Shown: positions 46,311 to 59,530, counted from the stretch's first letter. The stretch is 64,000 nucleotides of DNA from Eonycteris spelaea (GCA_003508835.1 PUFA01000068.1:4836001-4900000); one strand, 5' to 3'. Numbers and translations: made by a program. The notes: a model not told the origin generated them from the letters alone.

Positions 46311-47059
46311 AACAATTTGATGAATAATTCTGTTTGTACTTCATCCAGGATGGCCTGGAGGAACAAACTATTCGTTTTGCTCTCTATCATGACAAATAAT
46401 ATTTTAATATTCAAGTGAATTTTAAAAGCTGATTTGGGAAGTAGAAGCTCAAAGAAATAGAAGTTTGAAGCAAAAATCTAAATTTCAAATAGTATAAATA
46501 AGATACAAGTAGAACTTGGTAGTTCTACTTAAATTTCAGTTTATATTCAAAGGGGTAGTTAAAGTAGAAAAACAGAATATTAACTCTTTAGGGAAAGTTT
46601 ATCTTTCCCTTTGAATTTGTACTTTTCAGTTTTGTTTGTTTCACATTTACTTGTTAATATTGTCCCATGCCACAAAGCTTCAAAGACAATAGTTATAAAT
46701 CATCTGTGGCCTGTATATAAGGAATTGACCAAAAGCCAGACAGCAGCTAAAATCACCACATACTGATAGGTGCCCGGTCATATTGAACTTGGCCCTTGTG
46801 ATCTGTGATTTGAGAATCTCTGATTCGTCTCTGATTTCAAGGCCAAAGAGGAAAACATGACTAAACATGAATGTCATTGTCAGGTGGCCAGCCTTCTAAA
46901 AGTTAAGGCTTTCCTGCTTCTGAGATCAGATGAAAACTTTGGTAAAGACTAGAAATATAGAGCTCAAAAAAGTACAATAAGTGCCTAGTGATACATCATT
47001 TAAAACAAAAGAAACTTGTGTGTTATATTTTTCAAGCTTCGTATTTTGCCCTGAACTTT
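46311..47059. other. Unassigned intronic sequence
   Basis: Nothing recognised. Confidence 0.4.
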
Positions 47060-47320
47060 TTAAAAGTAATTTCATGAGGTTTATTTTACACGTCATAAAC
47101 TTCACCCATTTCAAGCATATAATTCAATGATTTTTAATAACTTTATGCAGTCATGTAACCATCATTATAAATTAATTTTAGGACATTTTCGTGCCCCCAT
47201 TAGATCCCTCATGCCCATTTATAATTAATTCTAATTCCTACCCTCGCCTCAGAGAATTGCTAACCTATTTTACGTCTACAAATTTGCCTTTTCTGGATTA
47301 ACTTTTATTTTTTAATATTC
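47060..47320. repeat. L1M-like LINE fragment
   Basis: ttcacccatttcaagcatat, attcaatgatttttaataac, gtcatgtaaccatcattata and aaatttgccttttctggat follow a familiar old L1-associated segment; orientation was not determined. Confidence 0.55.
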
Positions 47321-47999
47321 ATTAATCCATGGAAAGTACCAATAATTAGAGTATATATTAATAACTCTTAATTATGAAATCAAACTGTTTTCTTTCTTTT
47401 TCATTTTCATTTAATCAAAACAAAAATGGCTGTTCCATCTTCCATAAAACTAAAACAATATTTGATAGTAATGACAGTGAGCTTCTCCTTTTGGGTAGAT
47501 TAGGATCCTGTAATTTTATGTCCACTGACAACTTTCACCCTTGTTTAAGCAACACTGACCATGTAATGCCTGGCCATGGCTGATTGCTTAAATCTAATAT
47601 CTATGTAACTTTTGTGACTCCCATTTCAACTCAATGTTTCCAATAAGACACAAGTCTATTGGAGCAGAGAATTCATTTATTGTTGTTTTCATGTATTAAA
47701 TTCCACCAACATATTTTATTCCAAAATTAAGATTCACTGCTGTGTTGTTTAAGTGTCAATAGATAGATTCCTTCTATATTTGCTTTGTTCTTTTTCAGGA
47801 ATTTGAGATGGTCTACTAGAGGGTATATTTTAATTTTCTACCTTTGTCAAGAGTGTTCAATATATAGAAAATCCCTAGTATATTTATTTGGTTTCATTAA
47901 ATACAATCATAAATGTTTTGCTTGACAAAATTGAATATTTTTACTTGGGGATCCCTGTGAAAACAACATAACAAACATTGCAGTGCTCAGCTTAACAGA
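47321..47999. other. Unassigned intronic sequence
   Basis: Nothing recognised. Confidence 0.4.
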
Positions 48000-48240
48000 C
48001 AGAAAATGGAGTAAAGGGCTACAATGGTTCATTCACCATTGTTGCTGCCTTCAGGAAGCTCACTGTCTAGCTAGAGTAACAGCCATTTTTAAAATAGTGC
48101 TTTACTATCGTGTAGGAATTGCTTTGATAAGTGTGTGCCCAGGTGCAGGGGAAACAGAGCTGAGAGCTTAAAAAAGGGTTCCAATCTGTGTCTGCATGAG
48201 GTGAAGTCCTGAAGAATGAACGGCAGCAGGCTGGGCAAAC
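48000..48240 (-). repeat. Probable L2 LINE fragment, antisense
   Basis: ctgccttcaggaagctcact, gtctagctagagtaacagcc and gaggtgaagtcctgaagaat follow antisense L2. Confidence 0.5.
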
Positions 48241-48694
48241 AGCAGTAACAGGATTTTGGCTCTTGAAATCATCTCAGTGCTTTCTTTGGAGTTCTGCCTA
48301 GTTATCAAATGTCATGTTTAAAAGGCCCTGAACAAATAATTTAGTAAAAAAGTGGCTGAAGTTCTGTCAAAATAAAAGACATTTGGAAGTGACTCCTGGT
48401 TCTAAAGTTATACTTACTTAATGAATATTTCTGCTGTTGTGTTAAAATAGACACTAGTTCTTAGTATCATAATATTCCCTAATACAGGTGTGTATGTAAT
48501 ATTTGCATACACACTATAACTTGTCTTATGCCTATAATGATCCTATTGGGATATTTAGAAATTTGAAACCTAAGAAGAAAAATACAAAAAATTCAAAGGG
48601 AATGTTTTATCAAAATTTTAGGGTAAGCAGACAAAAAATTCTTTAAAAAAAAATGTCATTTCCTTTTTGTTTTTTTCTGGACCTCTGTAAACAT

Positions 48695-48890
48695 CTAAGC
48701 TAAAGTGAGATTCCTTCCATTATAGTGCCCAGTGTATTTTTGCTTTCTTTTTTCTCCTTTGGTGGATTAATTGGTCACTTACCCATCTCTCTGTGTGAAC
48801 TGTAAGATCCTTAATGACAGGAACTGGGCTTGCTTTTTATTTGGACCTCTCATAGTGCCTAGCACTTTTACTAGACACAGAAATATTGAT
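48695..48890 (+). repeat. L2 LINE 3' end, sense
   Basis: gtgaactgtaagatccttaa, tgacaggaactgggcttgc and atagtgcctagcacttttac match L2. Confidence 0.8.
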
Positions 48891-49559
48891 GATGGAATGT
48901 GGGAGACTGTAAGAAAGCAATGAGGAGGATAATTTAGTAAATATGAGGTGGAGGATTAAGTGAAGTGAATTGTGAATAGGGTTGTTGTGCAATAAATGTT
49001 GGTCGAATGAGTGTAAAGATGAATGAGGATATCTCTCAATAAAATCTGGAGGTGGATAAAAGAATGTGGGGTATTTACAAACCAATGACATGCTCAATAT
49101 AAGTTGGGGAACAGAACCATCTCCAATAAGGTTTGACTGGATGATGGTCCTTCTGCAATAAAGTTAACACATTGTTCTTAGGTATTTCAAAGCACCAAGA
49201 CAAGAAAAACAAACAAACAAACAAACAGAACAACAACAAAAAAAAAAACCTGAGTCTAAGAAAGCATTACTTCAGCAAAATGCACAGCACAAATAGGCTG
49301 ATATTAAAATAGTAACCTTTGATTTAAGTCAGAGCATTAAACAATCCTGAGTTAATCAGTTTACCTAACCAAATAGAGCCAGCCTAATGTGAGTTCATAG
49401 ACCTTTCTTACCCTGTCTTTCACTCAGTAGTCAAAAAATAAAAATAAAATATTTTTTTTCCTTGTTTCTATTCATGAAAGCAATACTCTCAAAGGAAGAG
49501 GATACCAGTGAACACGAAAATGAATTATTAAACAGATAATTTCAGTGAGTAATAAGTGC
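48891..49559. other. Unassigned intron with AAAC repeat
   Basis: No gene. (AAAC)n at 49206-49226 is followed by an A-rich run to about 49248. Confidence 0.45.
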
Positions 49560-50250
49560 AAGTGCTATGGAGAAAATAAAGTAGTACGAAAGGCTATTTA
49601 TTGTCTGGAATGTGAGTGGAGTACCTTTAGCTGGAACACCAGAAAGGCCTCTCTGGGGAGGTAACATTTTAGTTGAGACCTGAATAAGAGGAAGGTATTT
49701 GTGAGAAGATCAAGAGGCAAAGCAAACAGTTAATGTGGATGTCCTTAGAGAAGGAGTAATGACAGTATCTGAGAGTCAAGAAGGCCAGGATGGCTGGGTC
49801 TTGGGGAGTGACATACAGATTAGTGAGCAAAAAACACTGAAAGATCAGCAGTGACCACAGGATCTTATAGACCTGGAAGTGACTGAACTGTATTCTAACT
49901 ATAATGAATTGCATTCTAACTATAATGGGAAGTCTTTAGAAAGTGTTCTGTAAGCAGGGGACAACAATCTGATTTTATGACTTTAATAAGTCTCCTTACA
50001 GCCAGCTATGAGAAGTAATTAAAGGACAGGAGGAAAACCAGTTAGGAGGCTGTTGCAATAGTTTACCAGGACAAGGTGTTATCTCCATTAGGATGGGAGC
50101 CCTGGAGAGGCAGAGTTCATTTAGAAGCAAAAGAATTTGTTAATGAATTGATTGTGGAGTATGATGGTTGGTGTGACGGTTGGAAGTGAAGAATCAATTA
50201 AAATGGCTAGATTTTTGGACTGAAACAACTGGGTGGGTGGTGCTGTCACA
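49560..50250 (-). repeat. L2 LINE ORF2 C-terminal region and UTR, antisense, long
   Basis: The 0.7 kb relic shows aaggcctctctggggaggta, ttagttgagacctgaataag, tgggaagtctttagaaagtg, accagttaggaggctgttgc, aatagtttaccagg and actgaaacaactgggtgggt in antisense L2 order. It is one of the best-preserved L2s here, with no intact frame. Confidence 0.88.
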
Positions 50251-50254
50251 CTAT

Positions 50255-50395
50255 AAATGCTTGAAGATAATAGTCCTTGCTTTAGCATTATTGTTTTCTT
50301 CATTAATCGGTCACAGTGCTTTGCATATTGTGGGTGCTATTGACTGGGTGTTGGCTGATGAGGTGATTGGAAAATTGAGGTATGAGGAATTGATA
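50255..50395 (+). repeat. Possible L2 LINE 3' end, sense
   Basis: cacagtgctttgcatattgt followed by gggtgctattgactgggtgt parallels the L2 tail. Confidence 0.45.
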
Positions 50396-51659
50396 CTTGA
50401 ACTTCTAATATGTTAATGAACTATTCTAAAACTTTGGCCTCCTATAAAGAAATGTTTCAGACTACCTCTTAGAAATTAAATTGGATGTAAGTTACAACTC
50501 TGTCAAGATACAAGTGAGAGAATTTAAAAGGGCATGAGGATAAAAATTTTAAGTCTATGATAACTTTCTTTATATTTCTTAAGATTTGCTTTTTTACACT
50601 GATATTTTACATTTGATATTTACCTTATATTGATAGCCCAATGGCTATGAATACTAAATTTTATCAAGCTTTTCATAGCCACATAGACTGAAAAAAGACA
50701 TTTCTTTATTCTAGAAATTAATCCCAGAGAAAAGCAAGCATTGATTGAGACAAAAAAGAATTTGTTGCCAGCACCTGTTTCATTTTACTGGACCAAATTA
50801 AAAATCTGCATTACAAGACTTAGAAAGCATCACACTTTATCACGCCAGGTTTCTAATCTAGATTTTTAGTTCTGGTAATAAGTAAAAACTGAGCTGCACA
50901 AATGATCACATGGCTACCTTGAATGTATTCAACTAAGCGAACTGCCAGAGAAGGCAATTCTTACTTTGGGAGAATGAATGGGAGAGGGGAGGGACAGGAA
51001 CAAATTGCCTTTTACTCATTTGACTGACTAGTACAAAGATGGCGATGACTTCTCTATGGTGACTGTTGTGAGGAAGATTCAACTCCAGATGTCAAGTGCA
51101 ACAACTTCCTTTTCTCTAAACATCTGGGCTTTTTTCAATGTATTCATGCAAACTAATAGGTTCCACCAAGCCAAGCCACATTTATTTGTATGTTCCATCT
51201 GTCTACATGAATATCAATAAGGGAAATAAACTGTAGAATAAAAATAATTCTTCATTAGAACTAGAATTCAGCAACATGATAGGAAACAAGGCTTTTTATT
51301 TATTTACTTATTTGTTTGTTTGTTTGTTTGTTTGCCTTGGTGCCTATGCTGGTTTGCCATGAGAATGGTAGTAATTCCATTTGCTCTATAGAAAGGTTCT
51401 CTGAGGACTGGCCCCTGGTAATGCTAGGAGAGAAAGTTTGATATAAAACGAAGACCAGCTTCCTTTTATAGTTCCTTGACTGTCTTTAACCCTTTTCCAG
51501 CCCTTTCATATACCTGGGGATTATGGAGAACTCCTTTTGAACCATAAGAGTGGCTATGTTTTTAATATTGCTTAAAATTTACCTGTTTGCCTAAAGAATA
51601 TAATTCAACCTCAGTGACCAGTTTTATGTTTAAGCTCTTTAAAATCTAAGGCAAATGTT
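50396..51659. other. Unassigned intron with TTTA/TTTG repeat
   Basis: No gene. 51297-51334 holds (TTTA)n running into (TTTG)6. Confidence 0.45.
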
Positions 51660-52240
51660 GACCAAACTCTTCTCGAAACTCTCTCCCTGCTCCCATTGTT
51701 AGCTGACATACTTCATATTTTCTTGGTTTTTCTTTCACTTCTCCCCTCATTCCTTCTAGGTTTCTTCCCAAGTTTATCTTTCTCTGTGATAACTAATAAA
51801 TGTTGGTTATCTCCAGGTCTCCTCAGCTTTCAATTTTTTTCATCACAGTCTTTCTAGAAATACTCATGACTTAAAATGCACTTATACTATGTTAACCAAA
51901 ATGTACTTTTTCATACCAGAACTTCCTCCTGAAATTCAACTGCAATATCTATCTCATGAGATGGCTCTACCTTGATCTCAACACTCCCATATACATATTA
52001 AAATAATTATATTCCCCCCAAATCTTTTTTTATTCTTATACTTTTTTCTCAGTATGAAGTACTGTCATTGGTTCAGTCACCCCAAACAGGAACATGGAAG
52101 TTGTCCTAGAATCCTCAGTCACCCACCATGTGTGCAATTGCAAAAATCTATAGAGTCCATTGCCTTGATATTTCTTAGCTCTAGCCATATTTTTCTTCCT
52201 TAGGCTCATTAGTTAGTTCTAGTTTAGGTCACTTGCTATA
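51660..52240 (+). repeat. L2 LINE reverse-transcriptase region, sense, decayed
   Basis: aatgttggttatctccaggt, cttgatctcaacactcccat and the cytosine/thymine-rich order in between parallel L2 coding sequence after the polymerase core. Frames are broken. Confidence 0.5.
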
Positions 52241-52284
52241 GACATCTTATAACCAAATCACACTGCCTCCCTGGAAAATAATGT

Positions 52285-52505
52285 CTATTTACTATCCCCA
52301 TGCTTTTATACTTTACAAAATTTGTTTCACATGTATTGCTTTATTTTTCCCTTCAGAAAACTCTGTGAAAAGGCAATATTATGTATGTTATCCTGATGAC
52401 AAGGATAGAGATGAGAGTGTTTTGTTGAGGAGGTTGTTAAGTACCTAATTAAAAAGGGTAAGAAATCCCTGATGAAGGCCATCAACTCTAAAGCTCATGC
52501 TCCTT
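52285..52505 (-). repeat. MIR-type SINE, antisense, diverged
   Basis: tttcacatgtattgctttat, aactctgtgaaaaggcaata and actctaaagctcatgctcc loosely follow antisense MIR. Confidence 0.5.
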
Positions 52506-52518
52506 CCCCATCACAGTA

Positions 52519-52931
52519 TAGATGGTTCCCAACATAACGGTGGTTCACCTTATTTTCAACTTGACAGTGGTATGAAAGTGATGCTCATGCAGTAGAAACC
52601 GTACTTTGAATTTTGAATTTTTATCTTTTACCAGGCAAGTGATATGCAATAAGGTACTCTCCTGTGATGCTGGGCAGTGGCAGAGAGCTGCAGCTCCCAG
52701 TCAGGTAACAATCACGGGGTAAACAACTGATACTACTACTGTATTCATTGTGTTAGACAATTTTGCCCAACTGTAGGCTTTGAAATGTTCTGAACACAAG
52801 TATGGAAGGCTGGGCTAAGCTATGATGTCTGGTAGGTTGGGTGTATTATATGCATGTTTGACTTACATTTTTTTTTTCAATTTATAAGGGTTCATTCAGA
52901 CATAATTCTATAGTAAGTGGAGAGGCACCTG
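52519..52931. mobile_element. Tigger-like (Tc1/mariner) non-autonomous DNA transposon
   Basis: The interior reads gcagtagaaaccgtactttg, gtgatgctgggcagtggcag, gctgcagctcccagtcag, tttgcccaactgtaggcttt and tgatgtctggtaggttgg. I recognise this as a Tigger-group element with inverted ends (starting tagatggttcccaacat, ending gagaggcacctg). About 413 bases, no transposase frame. It looks less decayed than the MIR and L2 relics, so it is probably younger. Confidence 0.75.
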
Positions 52932-53819
52932 AACTGTTTCCCATCTGTACTCAGTCAAGTAGATGTAGAGAGCAGGAACAATTGTTTTCTATGCAAAATA
53001 AAGAAAAAAATCAGAACAACGCAAGTGAGGTGACATATGTCAGGCCATCGAGCTCTCGCTAGGGGCACAGTGGGAAAACACACATGTCTGACTTCCATAC
53101 TTCCACTCTTTTTCTACACAACTCTGCTTCCCAGATGTTGTCAAAGAATAAACACTTATAATGTGTTATCCTGACAGACAAGTTTCCTGTGTGAAATAAA
53201 GGGATATCCAGGGTCATGTCAATTAAATGCCTAATCCCAACGGGTATACAGAAAACTTCCTATTTTAAATTCTTTGTTTGTGCATTCTGTAGTACTTGTC
53301 TTCCTTTTTTTTTGTAAAATTCCTAACTGTTTTTTTTTTTTTCCTTTTTTGAAGTAACTACATTCATGGCACAAGCTGACACTTGATTTAAGCTATTGTA
53401 AATTCAGCTTTTTTACTTTCCCTGTGAAGAATAGTCTGTGTGGAACAGAGTTTTTGGATAGATGTTCACACATTACCTCATGAGATGCAGCTTGTATATT
53501 ACAAAAGCTAAGAAGAATGATGTGTAGTCAGCCATTCAAAATCAAAATGAATAAAAGCAGGAATGTGCCTACTGTATTGAAAACATTGCATTTTGCTTCT
53601 GATGTTTCAGGCTTTGAGACCAGTCCACATACCATTTTGGTTTAGCCAGTGGCAAAATACTGGGATTTCTCATTATTGCTTTAAGCAAAGAATTTTTGTC
53701 ATGGAGATTGGATCAGCATTTGAAGTGCACCTTCAGAGTCTTGAACAGGAATTTTAGAATGAACAATGTTTTGGCTACCATGTTCATTACCGAATTGTTG
53801 TCACAGAGTAATGTAAATA
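52932..53819. other. Unassigned intronic sequence
   Basis: Nothing recognised apart from T9-T14 runs near 53310-53342. Confidence 0.4.
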
Positions 53820-53995
53820 TATGACAGTGACATGGGACAGGGAAAAACATGAGCTAGGAATTGGTTCTGTGTTCTGACCTCACCTTAAACACATTCTGGT
53901 CATGAAATTTAACCTCTGTAGATGTCCTCTGTAAGAAAACTCTAAAGTCTCCCATGATATTCTTAAAGGATAAGGACAGGACTAATATCTGAATA
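53820..53995 (+). repeat. MIR SINE, sense, diverged
   Basis: catgagctaggaattggttc, catgaaatttaacctctgta and ggataaggacaggactaat follow MIR. Confidence 0.5.
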
Positions 53996-55549
53996 GTAAT
54001 CCTATTAGATATTCATACAATAGAACTTCCTGTAACCGCCCCGCCCCCCCACAACTGGAACCAGTTATTGATTGAATACAACAGTCATTTTTTAGGGGAA
54101 AAATACTTACATGCATTAATTATTTCACCTTAACTTCAAAAAATATTTCTGAATGATGGCACAATAAAATTAGTCATTTAGTGGTATTTAAAAGAAGAAA
54201 TGGGATTTCTCCCAATAAGACCCCTCTAATTTTTTTTTTTTAATTACCATGCTACTACTGACTATCAAAGCTGTTCAACCTAAAGCCACAATTCTAGCAT
54301 CTTTGACTATGACATGAGAAATTTGGGACCCTGAATTCAATCCAGTACTTTTCTTCATATTGAGATCCATGTATTATCCCAGAATGCATGATTTCTTCAT
54401 TGTCCACAATTTCAATTTGCAACAAATTATCTTCATTAGTCCAATGTTATGCATTTTCTTTCTTAAATCATCAGAACATTTAATTTATCAGAGATCAGTT
54501 AATAAATTGTGTTCCTTATCATTTTTTATATGGAAGAATCAAGATTTTCTCTATTGTTAACCTCTGGCTACAGTTTTTATAACATTATTTCCAACGTTTA
54601 AATTGTTCATTAATTGCTTTAAAATGTTTAGCATAACAAATTGATTGGAATGGACAGAAACCTGAGACACATTTTTTAATGAAGTTCCACTTTATTTTTC
54701 TTGCATAAAGCATACCCTTAACTTATCATCCATGCTTTCTAGTTTAGATTTTTTTTTTAATTTGGATGAGAATCAAATGTAAACTAAGTAAAATTTTCAT
54801 ATTTAATTTTTGATTTTTACAGTTGTTTTTCTCACACCTAATTTGGCAGCAATGTTTTTAACAACATATGATTATTAAGTCTTTCTAGATGAGTTAATTT
54901 ACTCCTGGTATAAAAAATTCCTTTTTACATACTCATATTTCATTTTTGTAACATTTAACTAAATTATATAATTATGAAAAATGAGTAAAATAGGAATGAA
55001 CAGATTTGACAATTACAAGTGATTCTTAGCATACAAGTCCATAGAAAGAATAGAAATATATGGGCCGTGAGCATTCTACTTTCTGTGGGCACTGGTCAGC
55101 TTGTTACTGAGGGGATGGAGAGGATTTTTTAATCTGTAAAAAGATACTGATTAAGAGCATTCAATACTGAAACTTTTGGACTATTAAACTTGAGGAAGAT
55201 CTGTGATTTGCTAAAGCACGGTCCTTGTCTCTTATTGTAATTAATACCTTGCATGAAAGTATAAAGGGCACCTTATTATATTTGAAGATGATATAATACT
55301 AGATGAATGAGTGAAGATTAATGCCTAGCACATCTTAGATGCTTAATAAATAGTTATTAATAACCATATTGAGTTTCAAAAAAAAAAACCAGTGTGTGTG
55401 TGGGGGGGGGGACAGTGTAGAAGTACATGATAGATTTAATTTGAATCATTTGATATATGAGATATATGAGAGGTTAGGTTAGGTTGACCTTGAACTTAAC
55501 AATACAATTCAGCATATTTTAAAAGTCTATATTATCTTGGGCTGTTCTA
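53996..55549. other. Unassigned intronic sequence
   Basis: No gene. A C-rich run lies at 54037-54050. A11, (GT)n and G10 follow each other at 55378-55411. Confidence 0.4.
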
Positions 55550-55955
55550 CTAAGCATATAGAATCCAGAAGGAAGAAAGTCAGTATCTCATGGTACTCAG
55601 CCCTGATCTGACACATCTGGAGCACTGAAATCATTTTAAGGTTCTATAATTTAAGTAATGATCAGAAGAAAAATTTAACACTAAACAGAGAAAGACAGCT
55701 AGGAATTTTGAAGCCATCTTATAAAGAAAGAACCAAAAGTGTTAGGAATGTTTATTTGAGGAGTAAAAGATGCAAAAGAGGAAAAGAGGAAGGTCAAGTA
55801 TGAGGTAGATAAACTTCATAAAAGAAGCCATAGGCATGAGTCTACAGGATCTGAGCAGGTCTGTCGAGGACCAGATGCTGTGGACATTACTCATTTGTAG
55901 GTTCACCGGGAATTGGTGTTGACCCAATAGTATTTAACACAGAGAAGATGCAAGG
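55550..55955 (+). repeat. L3/CR1 LINE 3' region, sense
   Basis: catatagaatccagaaggaa, tggtactcagccctgatctg, acacatctggagcactgaaa and ggaatgtttatttgaggagt match CR1/L3 closely in order. It is the opposite orientation to the L3 at 43.5 kb. Confidence 0.7.
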
Positions 55956-56449
55956 AACATCCCCATTGTGCAGTGGCTACTATGGACAGGGGAATTACAC
56001 CAAGAGAAGGAAGAACTTTTCAGTTGTTAGAGCTGCTCCGCTGTAGATCATATTTCCCACATATATAATAGGCATATCAAGCTAATCTTTTACAAAACCA
56101 AACTTAATTATGTTTTTCTATCCATACATGTACTTTCCTCTGCACACATGTTCTGTTAGCAGTGTAATCATCCTCACAGTCAATAATTGAACTCAATTCA
56201 TTTTTCCTCACCACCACCCCACTTCTAACACCAAAGTCGATCTACTTTTGAATGCTTGTTTGGAAGTTCTAGAAGAGAGCGCAGCTACCCTGGCAAGAGC
56301 AGGTTCCTCCTCTCTAGAAGATTTTAACTTTCAGAAGAAATGTCCACCTATCTAGAAAACTAGAATCAAATCAGGAGATCAAAGTGCCCTCTCTATAACC
56401 CCCTCTTATTTATTCTTAGATATTTTACCTCCAGATGTGTCCACTTTTC
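55956..56449. other. Unassigned intronic sequence
   Basis: Nothing recognised; may be the weakly preserved 5' part of the following L2. Confidence 0.4.
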
Positions 56450-57015
56450 TTAACCCCTGCTGTTATTATCCAAGTTAAGGCATTATTGTCCAGAGTATTT
56501 TCAGGTTCACCCTTTTGAGTCATAGATGTTACCATCCTGACCCCCACTCCACTCACACTTAGAGCTCATCATTGCCCCCAAGATAAGGTCCAGAGCTCTT
56601 GGCGCAGTATTTGTTGCCTCTCATGATCTACCCCTAGAAAGCTTCCTGACCTCATCCCTGCTCTAGCCATGCCAAATCACTCCTAGTTGTGAGAACACAA
56701 TACATACTTTTCATCTTCTATGACCTTGATCATACTCTGCTAGAACCTCAGAAAGCCTTCTTTTCCTTCTTCATCATTTAATATATGTATAAATACTTCC
56801 AGATCCAACTTAGATGGTTTCTTTATCAACTATACCTGGAGATTTATTGAAAATGTTTCCCATATGAAAAGGTGTCAAATGGTTTATTTGATTTCACCAC
56901 CTTCTTTATTATCGGGTATTTATTGAGTACTACACTACAAAGTAATCAGAGTCATCCCAAGCATCTGACAAAATCCCTGGTATTTAGTAAATGATCAATT
57001 AACATTTGTTAGATG
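56450..57015 (+). repeat. L2 LINE 3' region, sense
   Basis: cctctcatgatctaccccta, gctctagccatgccaaatca, agaacctcagaaagccttct, acttagatggtttctttatc and ccctggtatttagtaaatga follow L2 coding end and UTR. Confidence 0.7.
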
Positions 57016-58264
57016 TAAACAGAACATATAAGTAAATATATAAGAAAAATCCATGTTAAGTATCAGTGAAGCAATAGGAGGAATATCCAGATTCATGGAG
57101 GAACATGATAATATTTTGGTAATGTTGCACTGATTGGATATCCAAGAAGACATACTCTTCTTTTTAAGAATAGTGGCACCTTAATGCATGTGTTTGAAGA
57201 GAGGGCAGGTAGACATAAAAAAGGACGAAATAAATGTTAAGAGAGAAGATAAATGATAGATACAGTTTTTGAGGAGTTAAATGTGACAAGGAGAGATGCA
57301 AAGTCTTCAGAAATGTGAGTGAAGAATGAAATCATTGAACACACGTCAGGAGATATTTCAGTGATGGATGGATCTTTAAAAGGCACATTAAATAAGTTTA
57401 TTGTTATCAGTTTGTTAATAAAATACAAAAAAAAAACCTTTTTGTACTCTTCATTAAAATAACATAGTTTTAATGTTACAACATTTTGGAAAGACCACTT
57501 ATCCTATTTCTCATTATGTAAGAGAAAGAGAAAATTAAAAAGCCATTTATTAAAACCAGATAGGACCTTTGTGTTCCATGTGTAATAAAATAATTTCAAT
57601 TCAGATGCTCAAAAAATTAATTTAACACAGCAATAAGAATACATCTTTCAGCATCATTCAAATGCCATTTTTTTTAGGCAATGGCTATGAAATCTTTCAC
57701 TCAAAAAAATCAGAGAGTTGTTGGAAAAAAACCTCTTCTGGTCTCTGGCTCATTTTTATTCAATGACAGCATGATTTAGAAAGGCAATAGGGCTCTTTCC
57801 TCTCTCTGAGCCTTAAAAAGTCTTGGTAAGACTTACCTCCATAGGCACCTGATTTGACACCTCAGCCTAGCTACCTAAGTACAGAGTTGATACTCCAGAT
57901 TTTCTCCTGGGTGACAGGCACATCTTCCCAGCATCAAAGCTGTGACATGATGCTGAACTTTCCTCATTCTCTTTTGACTCATCTACCATTCATTATCACT
58001 TAAGTCCTCATAAATGTTCAGGGCTCACTAATTAGGACAGAGAAATCTCTCTATTAAATGATCTTCATTAAAAAAAAAAAAAAAGCCCTTTGAAAGCCAC
58101 TGACATGCAAGTTGAACATATATGGTGAAAATAATGGGTGACATTTTATGCAGAAAAAAAGAGCTGTCAATGATCTTCAGTGGAAGTTCAGCATTTCTTA
58201 ACTAATGTGTTGACTGCTCCGCATGGACTAATCACAGAACTTTGGTTTCACTTTTCTGAAAAGC
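57016..58264. other. Unassigned intronic sequence
   Basis: Nothing recognised; A15 run near 58070. Confidence 0.4.
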
Positions 58265-58440
58265 AACATAATTTGTCTTAGAAGAGCAAACACTTTGGAA
58301 CTGAAAAACCTCGATTCTACTTTTGCTAAGTACTACCTGTGAAAACTTGAGTCTTAATTTAATTTCCCTGAAAATGGACATAATAGCTAGTTCTGTGTTG
58401 TTACAAAGTTTAAAAGAAATAAGGCATACGTCCTTACAGA
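58265..58440 (+). repeat. MIR SINE, sense, diverged
   Basis: aacactttggaactgaaaaa, cctcgattctacttttgcta and aatttccctgaaaatggaca follow MIR. Confidence 0.55.
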
Positions 58441-58539
58441 TAGATGAAATTCAATCCATGGTACGTGGACAAGCCCTACTCCTTGCTCTGAAAACACACA
58501 TGATTTAGTGGGAAAAACAGGCACAGAAATAAAGAGTGG

Positions 58540-58690
58540 TGATTCTTAGCCCTGGATGCAATTATACATGTGTAGAAGAGTTGAGTTGGGGTACAGAGCA
58601 GCATGTCAGCTGTGCTGGGGAGGTGGGGAGGCATATCATAGAATGCTTCACAGAAGAGATATTTGACAGTGTCTAGGAAAATTATAGCTA
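58540..58690 (-). repeat. Possible L2 LINE fragment, antisense
   Basis: gaatgcttcacagaagagat followed by atttgacagtgtctagg resembles antisense L2 weakly. Confidence 0.35.
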
Positions 58691-59529
58691 TAAAGGGGAT
58701 GGTGGCCATTTGTGAATAGGTTGTTTGTCTTATGACAAAACACATTTGAAGCCCTTAGCTCTCCATTGTTGATAGCTTTAAGTTTTAGCTGTGCTTCCCA
58801 CCCTCTGTTCTTTCCTCTGTTCTGAGTTCCATCTGGCTGGCCTCTCTGCCTGTGGAGGTGAAAGAGCCAGGCAGTGTTTGCCTATAATTTCTTAGTCATG
58901 GTAGAACTAGAACTAGCAACGTGCTGTCTGTGGAGCCAATGATATGGGAATAACAAAAACTGCTTAGTCGAAGGGGAAGATATTTGGCATTTATTTTAAA
59001 GTACCAATTATTATCATCATCGGGTAGTTTCTAATACCTACTGCAAGTATTCCCTTTGCAAGTACTGCTTAAATGTAACTGCCGTGGAATAACAAAAAGT
59101 TTCTTGTGCCCAAAGGTCTTGACTGTCAGATAATTCACCATAATTGTCTCAATAGAGTAAAAGGGTAACTACAAGTTGTTTCTTCCAAATTTATGTGGTA
59201 GGAGAAACTGGCTAATTTTTGCATCTGTAATATAAAAGAAGTCAAATTCTCTGAGCATTTCATGGTACATTTTGCATTTAGTGTCACTAAAACTTTAAGA
59301 GGGGCATTATTGGAATAATTTAAGAGAGAATAATGAAGTAGTTAGTTTAAGGTAGAGATAAGTAAAGTGAGATTACTGAATATTTCCTTGTTCTAATTAT
59401 GTAGGCTAGGCTAATAGTGAGGAAGTTATCAGAAATTCCAGTTGCTCGTTAATCTTGTTTAGTGAGCATCATTGATCTTTACCTGAGAAGAACTGTTGGT
59501 ACTTTCTTAACTGGTAGAAGATAAATGTT
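58691..59529. other. Unassigned intronic sequence
   Basis: Nothing recognised. Confidence 0.4.
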
Positions 59530-59530
59530 T

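Noticed and set aside
54037..54050. C-rich run as a quadruplex or promoter element
   Set aside because: Too short, with only two good C runs, and in an otherwise AT-rich context.
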